Shown: positions 57,715-64,000 of the stretch, one piece after another
Numbering within the stretch: the stretch's first letter is position 1
Layout of the letters: each line of letters begins with the position of its first letter
Source: Sandaracinobacter neustonicus
Lineage (GTDB): Bacteria > Pseudomonadota > Alphaproteobacteria > Sphingomonadales > Sphingomonadaceae
DNA: 64,000 nucleotides
Assembly (NCBI RefSeq): GCF_006385875.1
Contig: NZ_VFSU01000034.1
Coordinates: 186,001 to 250,000 of the forward strand
Reading direction: 5' to 3'
Program-made: the position numbers and the translations under genes
Notes under the pieces: generated by a model
Told to the model about the DNA's origin: nothing
Databases searched by the model: none
What the model saw: only the letters and a program-made list of their open reading frames with translations

Positions 57715-58236
57715 ATGACCTCGCCTGCGCGCATCCTCGGCGCGATTCTTGGCGGCGGCGCATCCAGCCGCTTCGGCAGCGACAAGGCGCTGGCGCTGCA
57801 CGAAGGCCGCCCGCTGATCGGCCATGTCGCCGCCGCGCTGGCCGCGCAGACGCAGGCGCTGGTGATCTGCGGCCGGGCGTGGGGTGGCTATGCGGACCTC
57901 GCCGACCAGCCCGCGCCGCGGCTGGGGCCGATCGGCGGCATTTGCGCCGCGATGCAGTATGGCGCGGCCAACGGCTTCAGCCATGTGCTGATCGCGCCGT
58001 GCGATTTGCTGGGAATCCCCGCCGACACCGCCGCCTGCCTGCTGCCCGGCCCGGCCGTGGCAGAGGGGCAATGGCTGCTGGGGCTGTGGCCAACTGGCCT
58101 TTGTCAGGCGTTAACGGCAGCGATACTGTCAGAAGGTGCGATACCCGTGAGGCGCTGGATTCAACTGTCTGGCGCGGTTTCGGTTGCTGTCGGCGGGCTT
58201 CGCAACGTCAATCGGCCGGGCGATTTGCCGATTTAA
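57715..58236 (+). CDS. mobA: Molybdenum cofactor guanylyltransferase (MobA)
   Basis: MobA adds GMP to molybdopterin. The 173-residue protein begins with L-G-A-I-L-G-G-G-A-S-S-R-F-G-S-D-K-A, the nucleotide-binding signature, then D-x-P-type A-P-C-D-L-L near 102. It is a little short and the C-terminus is trimmed. It follows liuD after 19 bases and may be co-transcribed. Confidence 0.88.
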   Translation: MTSPARILGAILGGGASSRFGSDKALALHEGRPLIGHVAAALAAQTQALVICGRAWGGYADLADQPAPRLGPIGGICAAMQYGAANGFSHVLIAPCDLLGIPADTAACLLPGPAVAEGQWLLGLWPTGLCQALTAAILSEGAIPVRRWIQLSGAVSVAVGGLRNVNRPGDLPI

Positions 58237-58295
58237 TCGGTTTTGGCCGCTTATCCGTCGCTTTTCTACAAGCGGTTGTCATCGAATCGCGCTAA

Positions 58296-58310
58296 TGTTG
58301 CACTGCAACA
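58296..58310 (+). promoter_or_regulatory. Palindrome upstream of the 42-residue protein
   Basis: TGTTGCA-C-TGCAACA is a perfect 15-base palindrome centred on one base, ending 19 bases before a small membrane-protein gene. It has the size of a dimeric repressor site. Confidence 0.4.
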
Positions 58311-58329
58311 GGGGCAAAGGAATCGGGAC

Positions 58330-58458
58330 ATGCTGGATGCTATTGACGCACTTGCTGCCTTGATCATGACGCCGAGTGGAATCGCGTCCATCGGTCTCGC
58401 AACCGCAGCAGTGATCTTCGTACGCCGCGCCGGGAACAAGCCGAAGCGGACGGATTGA
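58330..58458 (+). CDS. Small single-helix membrane protein
   Basis: A 42-residue frame starting M-L-D-A-I-D-A-L with one membrane helix (about 14-34, S-G-I-A-S-I-G-L-A-T-A-A-V) and a basic tail (R-R-A-G-N-K-P-K-R-T-D). The tail after a hydrophobic helix suggests a cytoplasmic C-terminus. A longer frame to 58243 is possible. It is too short for a family call; support is the layout and the palindrome upstream. Confidence 0.5.
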   Translation: MLDAIDALAALIMTPSGIASIGLATAAVIFVRRAGNKPKRTD

Positions 58459-58499
58459 GCAAGGGCCCGCGCCGGGCGGCGGCGGGCGGTATTGCACGG

Positions 58500-58842
58500 G
58501 GGTGAGGTGCCGTTTTGGGGCCTTTCCTCGGGCTTTTTACGCGCCGCCCCGGACTTGATCCGGGGGCTGGCTTTCGCCTCCCGCGTTGCTGAAGACCAAC
58601 TGGGCCCCGGATCAGGTCCGGGGGGACGGTGTGCTGGCGGAGATGTTGGTGGCTCAGGCCCAGCGGTGACACCCCCTCTCCAGCTCTCCCCCTTGCAGGG
58701 GGAGAGAGTCGCGGTGCGCCGCAGGCAATCGAATCTGATCACACGAACGACGGTGGAGTTGGGCCGCTTCGCCAATTTTGAGGGTGCAGGGAAATCATTT
58801 CCCTGCCGGGGGAGTTTGAGGGGGCGGCGCCCCCTCAATCCG
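58500..58842. repeat. Composite palindromic repeat, copy D (right half)
   Basis: Between the small membrane protein and convergent queG. Inverted arms around CCCCGGACTTGATCCGGGG lie at about 58542-58629 with a drifted second arm (GATCAGGTC). The C/G hairpin is at 58684-58706 and the right palindrome at 58786-58806. A final hairpin GAGGGGGC-GGC-GCCCCCTC lies near 58820-58838, next to the queG stop. The left palindrome is absent. Confidence 0.85.
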
Positions 58843-59895
58843 TCACTCGCCGCCCACGCCTGACAGCCGGGCCAGTGCCCATTGCGCCGCGTCGGCGACG
58901 CCGGGGTCCGGGTCGTTCAGCAGGGCGGAGACGGGTGTGCGCAAATCCGCCAGCCCGCTGTTGCCTGCCGCATACAGGCAGTTTCGCACGAAGCGGTTGC
59001 GGCCGATGCGCTTGATGGGGGAGCCCGCGAAGATGCTGCGGAAGCTGGGGTCGTCCAGTGCGAGCAGGTCTGCGAGGTAGGGGGCGGTGAGTTCGGCGCG
59101 CGGGGCGAAGGCCGGGTCTGCCGGGAATTGGGCGTGGCTGTTCCATGGGCAGGCGTTCAGGCAATCGTCGCAGCCGTAGATGCGGTTGCCGAGCTGGGCG
59201 CGGAATTCGGGTGGGATCGGGCCTTTATGCTCGATGGTGAGGTAGGAGATGCAGCGGCGGGCGTCGACGCGGTAGGGGGCGGTGATGGCCTGCGTGGGGC
59301 AGGCGGTGATGCAGGCGGTGCAGCTGCCGCAGCTGGCGCTGGTGCCGGGTTCCCTGAAGGGCGGCAGGTCTGCTGTGGTGTAGATCGCGCCGAGGAACAG
59401 CCAGTTGCCCGCCTTGCGGCTGAGCAGGTTGGAATGTTTGCCTTGCCAGCCGAGACCGGCGGCTTCGGCCAGCGGCTTTTCCATGACGGGGGCGGTATCG
59501 ACGAACACCTTCACCTGTTCCCCGCTGCGCTCCGCGAGGAAGCGGGCGAGCGCCTTCAGTTTGGATTTGACGACATCGTGGTAATCCCGGCCCAGCGCAT
59601 AGACGGAGATGGTGGCGAGCTCCGGGTGGCTGAGGTTGCGGGCCGGATCGAGCGCGGGGGTGTAGGGCAGGCCCAGCGCAATGACGGAGCGGACGTCTGG
59701 CCAGAGTCCTGCGGGGTGGGCGCGTTCGTCTGCGCGGGATTCCATCCACAGCATGTCGCCGTGGCGGCCTTCGGCCAGCCATTGCCGCAGCCGCTCGCCG
59801 GTTTCCGGGGCGGCATCGGCGGGTGCGATTCCGAAGGCTGCGAAGCCCAGCGCCTGAGCCTCGGCCCGCAGGACCTCAGAAATCGAGCTTGTCAT
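58843..59895 (-). CDS. queG: Epoxyqueuosine reductase (QueG)
   Basis: QueG makes queuosine in tRNA from epoxyqueuosine with cobalamin and two iron-sulfur clusters. Cluster motifs are C-G-S-C-T-A-C-I-T-A-C-P near 190 and C-D-D-C-L-N-A-C-P-W-N near 240; the N-terminal corrin domain has G-x-D-Y-H-type Y-A-L-G-R-D-Y-H-D near 98. The last 60 residues form a HEAT-like region. Length 350 is normal. It overlaps the glutathione transferase gene by 20 bases. Confidence 0.96.
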   Translation of the reverse strand: MTSSISEVLRAEAQALGFAAFGIAPADAAPETGERLRQWLAEGRHGDMLWMESRADERAHPAGLWPDVRSVIALGLPYTPALDPARNLSHPELATISVYALGRDYHDVVKSKLKALARFLAERSGEQVKVFVDTAPVMEKPLAEAAGLGWQGKHSNLLSRKAGNWLFLGAIYTTADLPPFREPGTSASCGSCTACITACPTQAITAPYRVDARRCISYLTIEHKGPIPPEFRAQLGNRIYGCDDCLNACPWNSHAQFPADPAFAPRAELTAPYLADLLALDDPSFRSIFAGSPIKRIGRNRFVRNCLYAAGNSGLADLRTPVSALLNDPDPGVADAAQWALARLSGVGGE

Positions 59896-60541
59896 AATCC
59901 GGCGGGGGGCGGATGCCTTCCATCCGGTCTGCCAGCAGCGCCCGGAACGAGGGGCGGGATTTCAGCGCCGAATACCAGACCTTCGCCTGCCCATGGCCGC
60001 GCCAGTCGATCCCGCCGAGATAATCGGCGACGGAAATCTGCGCGGCGGCGTGCACATCGGCGATACCGAAGGTGGGGCCTGCCAGCCAGCGGTTTTCATC
60101 CAGCAGATCATCGACATATTGCAAATGCAGTTCGGCCGCGCGGTTGGCGTTGCGGATGCCGATTCCATCCGGCATTTCGCGGCTGACGAGGCGCTTGTAC
60201 ATGCGTTCGGCCAGCAGCGGCGCGGTGACTTCGGAATAGAAGCGCTGGGCGAACCAGCCCGCCAGCCGCCGGGCCTCTGCCCGTTCGGAGGCGCTTGCGC
60301 CCACCAGCGGCGGGCGTTCCACCGTTTCATCGAAATATTCGATGATGGCGTGGCTGTCGCACAGCACCATCTGGCCGTTTTCCAGCACCGGGGTCTGGAT
60401 GGCGGGGTTCAGGCGGGAGAGGGTTTCGCTGCGTTCCCACGGGTAGGCGGCCACCAGCTCGGCGGTGACGCCCTTTTCGGCCATGGCGAAGCGCACGGCA
60501 CGGCTGAAAGGGCAAAGGGGGAATTGGTGGAGGCGCCACAT
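59876..60541 (-). CDS. Glutathione S-transferase family protein
   Basis: A 221-residue protein. The thioredoxin-like N-terminus has L-C-P-F-S-R-A-V-R-F near 9 with a likely catalytic serine or cysteine, and T-P-V-L with the cis-proline near 51, then D-S-H-A-I-I-E-Y near 63. An all-helical C-terminal domain follows. The closest group cannot be told. It is transcribed with queG. Confidence 0.88.
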   Translation of the reverse strand: MWRLHQFPLCPFSRAVRFAMAEKGVTAELVAAYPWERSETLSRLNPAIQTPVLENGQMVLCDSHAIIEYFDETVERPPLVGASASERAEARRLAGWFAQRFYSEVTAPLLAERMYKRLVSREMPDGIGIRNANRAAELHLQYVDDLLDENRWLAGPTFGIADVHAAAQISVADYLGGIDWRGHGQAKVWYSALKSRPSFRALLADRMEGIRPPPDYDKLDF

Positions 60542-60678
60542 TTGAATCCCCTATTAGCGCATGGATTCGCGCGCGCCAGCGGCTTGACGTTTTTGAGGGG
60601 CGATTGCGCCATTCTGCCAGCTTGGAAAGCGGCACTGCCGATGCTAGCGCCTTCGATCCAGCGAAGGGAGCATCAGAG

Positions 60679-61890
60679 ATGGATCTTGCGTTCAGCCCGG
60701 AAGAGATCGCGTTTCGCGACGAAGTGCGGGCCTTCATTGCCGAAAACTACCCGGCCGAATTGCGCGGCAAACAGGATGAAGGCGAGGAACTGGGCAAGGC
60801 GGAATTCCTCGCCTGGCACAAGATCCTTGCGAAGAAGGGCGGATGGTCTGCCCCCGCATGGCCGACCCAATATGGTGGCCCCGGCTGGACGGCGACGCAG
60901 CGCTATATCTTCTCGGAAGAAAGCGCCCGGGCCGAGACGATTCCGCCGCTGCCCTTTGGCATCAACATGGTCGGCCCGGTGATCTACACCTTCGGCACGC
61001 CCGAGCAGAAGGCGCAGCATCTGCCGGGCATTCTGGCTGGCGACGTGTGGTGGTGCCAGGGCTATTCCGAGCCGGGCGCCGGGTCTGACCTCGCCTCGCT
61101 GCGCACCAAGGCGGAGCGCATCACCGAGGACGGCAAGGATTATTATATAGTCAACGGGCAGAAGACGTGGACGACGCTGGCCCAGCATGCCGACTGGGGC
61201 TTCTTCCTTGTGCGCACCGACGCCACGGCGAAGCAGCAGGAGGGCATTTCCTTCCTGCTGATCGACATGAAATCGCCGGGCATCACCGTGAAGCCGATCA
61301 TCACGCTGGGCGGCGAGCATGAAGTGAACGAAGTGTGGCTCGACAATGTGAAAGTGCCTGTCGAGAACCGCGTTTACGAAGAGAATAAGGGCTGGACCTG
61401 CGCCAAGTTCCTGCTGGCGCATGAACGCACCGGGATCGCGGGCGTGGCCCGTTCCAAGCGCGGGATCGAGAAGCTGAAAGCCATCGCCAAAGCCGAGCAG
61501 GACGGCAGCGGCCAATCGCTGCTGGCCAACCCCTTCTTCCGCCGCAAGGTGGCCGAACTGGAAACCGATCTGACGGCGCTGGAGTTCACCGAACTGCGCA
61601 CGCTGGCGGGCGAAGCCTCCGGCAAGGGGCCGGGGCCGGAATCCTCTTTGCTGAAGGTGAAGGGCACGGAAATCCAGCAGCGGATCACAGAACTGGTGCT
61701 GGAAGCGGCGGGCAATTACGCCGCGCCTTACTTCCGCGAATTCCCCGAAGGCTCGAACGAATATCCGATCGGGCCGGAGTTCGCGCACCGATCCGCGCCG
61801 ACCTATTTCAACATGCGCAAGACCTCGATCTATGGCGGATCGAACGAAATCCAGCGCAACATTATCGCGAAGATGGTGCTGGGCCTTTAA
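60679..61890 (+). CDS. Acyl-CoA dehydrogenase, large (PimC-like) subunit
   Basis: A 403-residue flavoenzyme subunit. The ATG at M-D-L-A-F-S-P-E-E-I was chosen; 25 upstream codons are excluded. W-C-Q-G-Y-S-E-P-G-A-G-S-D-L-A-S-L near 130 and G-G-S-N-E-I-Q-R-N near the end are typical. The pattern matches the large subunit of two-gene dehydrogenases such as pimeloyl-CoA dehydrogenase. The partner gene follows after 57 bases. Confidence 0.88.
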   Translation: MDLAFSPEEIAFRDEVRAFIAENYPAELRGKQDEGEELGKAEFLAWHKILAKKGGWSAPAWPTQYGGPGWTATQRYIFSEESARAETIPPLPFGINMVGPVIYTFGTPEQKAQHLPGILAGDVWWCQGYSEPGAGSDLASLRTKAERITEDGKDYYIVNGQKTWTTLAQHADWGFFLVRTDATAKQQEGISFLLIDMKSPGITVKPIITLGGEHEVNEVWLDNVKVPVENRVYEENKGWTCAKFLLAHERTGIAGVARSKRGIEKLKAIAKAEQDGSGQSLLANPFFRRKVAELETDLTALEFTELRTLAGEASGKGPGPESSLLKVKGTEIQQRITELVLEAAGNYAAPYFREFPEGSNEYPIGPEFAHRSAPTYFNMRKTSIYGGSNEIQRNIIAKMVLGL

Positions 61891-61947
61891 GGCCCGGCGC
61901 TTTCATTCACGGCACTTATCCGGCCCCGGATTCTTTGGGAGGGTATC

Positions 61948-63072
61948 TTGGACTTTAATTTCACCGAGACGCAGGGAATGCTGCGCGACACGCTGCACCG
62001 TTACCTTGCAGACACCTATGATTTCGACAAGCGCGCGGCGATGCTGAAGCGCGACGGCGGGCGCGATCCGGGCGTGTGGACTGCGCTGGCGACCGAACTG
62101 GGGATTTTGGGCGCGGCGCTGCCGGAAGCCTATGGCGGCTTCGGCGGCGGGCCCATCGACACCATGGTGCTGATGGAGGAATTCGGCCGGGCGCTCTCCG
62201 TGGAGCCTTATGTGCCGACCGTGGTGCTGGGCGCGGGCGCGCTGGTGGAAACCGGCGGGGCCGTGGCCGAAGCGCTGGTGCCGGGCATCATCGGCGGCGA
62301 GGTGATCATCGGCGCTGGTTTCTACGAGCCGCAGGGGCGCTACAACCTCGCGGACATCAAGACGACCGCGAAGAAGGACGGCGCGGGCTGGGTGCTGAAC
62401 GGGCACAAGGCCGTGGTGGTCGCCGCGCCCTTCGCCACCCATCTGCTGGTCAGCGCGCGCACCGGCGGCAGCCAGCGCGAGGCGGGCGGGGTCTCCCTGT
62501 TCCTGATCGACGCCAGCACCAAGGGCCTCGTGCGGCGCGATTACCCCTGCGTGGACGGCACGCTGGCGAGCGAGCTGTATTTCGAAAACGCCAGCGTTCC
62601 AGCCGACGCCCTGCTGGGCGCGGAAGGCGGCGCGCTGCCGCTGATCAACAAGCTGGCCGATCATGCCGCCGTGGCGCAATGCGCCGAAGCGACCGGCGCG
62701 ATGAAGAAGCTGCACGAGCTGACGCTGGATTATGCCAAGCAGCGCAAGCAGTTCGGCAAGGCCATCGGTGATTTTCAAGTGATCCAGCACCGGCTTGTGG
62801 ACATGTTTATGGAAGCCGAACAGGCGCAATCCATGACGCTGATGGGCACGCTGCGGCTGGACGACCCGAACCGCGAAAAATGGGTGAGCCAGGCCAAGGC
62901 CAAGATCAACAAGGGCGCCCGCGCGCTGGGCCAATGGGCGGTGCAAACCCACGGCGGCATCGGCATCACCACCGAACTGGCAGCCGGGCACTATTTCAAG
63001 CGGCTGACCATCGTCGAAACCCAGTTCGGCGATCTGGATTACCATCTGGGGCGGCTGGAGGCGTTGATTTGA
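61948..63072 (+). CDS. Acyl-CoA dehydrogenase, small (PimD-like) subunit
   Basis: A 374-residue partner subunit. The TTG start has GGGAGGG upstream (M-D-F-N-F-T-E-T-Q). Y-D-F-D-K-R near 29, P-E-A-Y-G-G-F-G-G-G-P near 60 and Q-T-H-G-G-I-G-I-T near 345 match the PimD-type subunit. With the preceding gene it probably forms a heterotetramer. Substrate (dicarboxylic, branched or steroid side-chain acyl-CoA) is unknown. Confidence 0.88.
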   Translation: MDFNFTETQGMLRDTLHRYLADTYDFDKRAAMLKRDGGRDPGVWTALATELGILGAALPEAYGGFGGGPIDTMVLMEEFGRALSVEPYVPTVVLGAGALVETGGAVAEALVPGIIGGEVIIGAGFYEPQGRYNLADIKTTAKKDGAGWVLNGHKAVVVAAPFATHLLVSARTGGSQREAGGVSLFLIDASTKGLVRRDYPCVDGTLASELYFENASVPADALLGAEGGALPLINKLADHAAVAQCAEATGAMKKLHELTLDYAKQRKQFGKAIGDFQVIQHRLVDMFMEAEQAQSMTLMGTLRLDDPNREKWVSQAKAKINKGARALGQWAVQTHGGIGITTELAAGHYFKRLTIVETQFGDLDYHLGRLEALI

Positions 63073-63147
63073 ATCCCGACTCCTCCTCCATTCGGGGAAG
63101 GAGGGATCTCGTTGTAAACCAGTGCGTAATTGGGGAAGCGTTCCGCC

Positions 63148-63531
63148 ATGGGTATCTCAGTGAGAATGGTTGTTTTGGCGCTTGCGGCAGGATTGGTCGG
63201 CAAGTCTGCTTTTGCTCAAACGGACGGTCATATGTGCTGGATTTCCGATGTTCAGCGTGACCGGGTCGGTGTCCGGATAGAGTTTGGCGAAGGCGGCCCA
63301 ATGTTTGTGAATCGTGGCGGAGAAAACTGGTTTCCGGATCGCGAAAAAAATGGCCGGAGTTTGATCGCAAAGATCGGTGAAACGCTATACGCAAGCAACT
63401 CGCATCATGATAGTTGCAGAATTGAAGTCGTGGAGAAAGACGGTAAAATTGGCGTGGAGGCCAAAGCTTCTCTTAGTTTGCCGGGGCTTCCATCTCGCCA
63501 GGAATTCGAGTTCATTCCTGCTAATAATTAG
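63148..63531 (+). CDS. Small secreted protein of unknown function, low GC
   Basis: A 127-residue frame from the ATG at M-G-I-S-V-R-M. A signal peptide ends A-F-A-Q near 23 and the mature part has two cysteines (H-M-C-W and D-S-C-R-I). I recognise no domain. Base composition is clearly lower in GC (about half) than its neighbours, with codons such as AAA, GAA and TTT common, which suggests recent transfer. It stands alone after the dehydrogenase pair. Confidence 0.65.
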   Translation: MGISVRMVVLALAAGLVGKSAFAQTDGHMCWISDVQRDRVGVRIEFGEGGPMFVNRGGENWFPDREKNGRSLIAKIGETLYASNSHHDSCRIEVVEKDGKIGVEAKASLSLPGLPSRQEFEFIPANN

Positions 63532-63649
63532 TATTCGCCACTTGTGCAGATGTTGTTATTTTGCTGGTCGCCATTTGGCCTTTCCCTTCGGGCTATATTT
63601 GATGGCTGAGGTCGCCTGAGAACTCAGAGAGGCAGAACGGAGGGGATTG

Positions 63650-64000
63650 CGCACGTGAGCAGGGGGGGGCTCCCGCCCGTCCGTAAACACGGCGTCACTC
63701 CGTACTTGATCCGGGGTTCCGCTGTTCTTCTCTGATGTTGCGGGTGGAAGCTGGACCCCGGATCAAGTCCGGGGTGACGGTTGTGGGGGTTGGGATGTTG
63801 GTTGGATTGGCCAACCGGTGACACCCCCTCTCCAACTCTCCCCCTTGCAGGGGGAGAGGGCTGCGTAGCGCCGCAGGCAATCGAATCTGATTACCCGCAC
63901 CGCGCTGGAGTTGGGGCGCTGCGCTAATTTTGAGGGTGCAGGGAAATCATTTCCCTGCTGGGGGAGTTTGAGGGGGCAAAGCCCCCTCAACAGCAACGTC
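63650..64000. repeat. Composite palindromic repeat, copy E (right half)
   Basis: The last gene-free stretch. Inverted arms lie at 63693-63720 and 63753-63780 (around CCGGATCAAGTCCGG), the C/G hairpin at 63836-63858, and the right palindrome at 63938-63958. A final hairpin GAGGGGGC-AAA-GCCCCCTC lies near 63970-63989. The left palindrome is absent, as in copy D. Nothing else is seen between 63532 and 63650. Confidence 0.85.

Overview
This is about 64 kb of a GC-rich (mid-60s percent by eye) alphaproteobacterial chromosome, most likely order Sphingomonadales. The best clue is the envelope cluster at 37.8-42.6 kb. It runs rseP-bamA-skp-fabZ and lacks the lpxD, lpxA and lpxB genes that usually sit there, as expected for bacteria that use glycosphingolipids instead of lipid A. 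Other clues are a short ProRS without an editing insertion, a cysteine-free L31, and many intergenic repeats of the kind common in sphingomonads. No rRNA, tRNA, CRISPR array, prophage or intact transposon was seen.

Layout. 0-2.5 kb: the start of a cbb3 oxidase operon (ccoN, ccoO, first codons of ccoQ) behind a textbook FNR/FixK box. 3.2-9.1 kb: an RND efflux operon with its own promoter and palindromic operator, whose outer-membrane channel gene carries a one-base frameshift. 9.1-9.5 kb: decayed remnants that look like gtrA and a GT2 glycosyltransferase. 9.5-12.9 kb: an exported M20 peptidase and a purT-purU pair. 13.5-17 kb: a DUF2125/PlsC/YdcF operon divergent from a zinc-ribbon membrane protein. 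17-21.2 kb: an acyl-CoA dehydrogenase, secG, pyrG and a secreted protein. 21.3-21.5 kb: a strongly structured RNA candidate ending in an intrinsic terminator. 21.6-30.2 kb: proS-lolC-lolD, an inserted vapBC module, dnaE, a DUF1993 protein and a lysoplasmalogenase. 30.2-31.4 kb: an NRAMP-like transporter.

31.7-42.6 kb is the conserved cluster rpsB-tsf-pyrH-frr-uppS-cdsA-dxr-rseP-bamA-skp-fabZ. It links translation, UMP phosphorylation, isoprenoid and phospholipid synthesis, and outer-membrane assembly. 43.2-51.4 kb holds a beta-lactamase-fold hydrolase, a long patatin-like protein, a hydroxyacid dehydrogenase, an SH3 protein, a GGDEF protein, NAD(P)HX repair, a DUF3598-like protein and L31. 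51.5-53.4 kb is a tandem pair of unknown paralogues that share an upstream motif. 53.4-57.7 kb is a leucine-degradation operon (liuB-liuC-liuD), followed by mobA and a tiny membrane protein. 58.8-63.1 kb has queG, a glutathione transferase and a PimC/PimD-type acyl-CoA dehydrogenase pair. A low-GC secreted orphan lies at the end.

Five gene ends (2.6, 13.0, 42.7, 58.6 and 63.7 kb) carry copies of one composite repeat built from several perfect or near-perfect palindromes. These repeats, the structured RNA at 21.3 kb, the perfect 35-bp inverted repeat between tsf and pyrH, and the tandem paralogues are the least explained parts of the window. All gene names are from reading the sequence; no database search was run.
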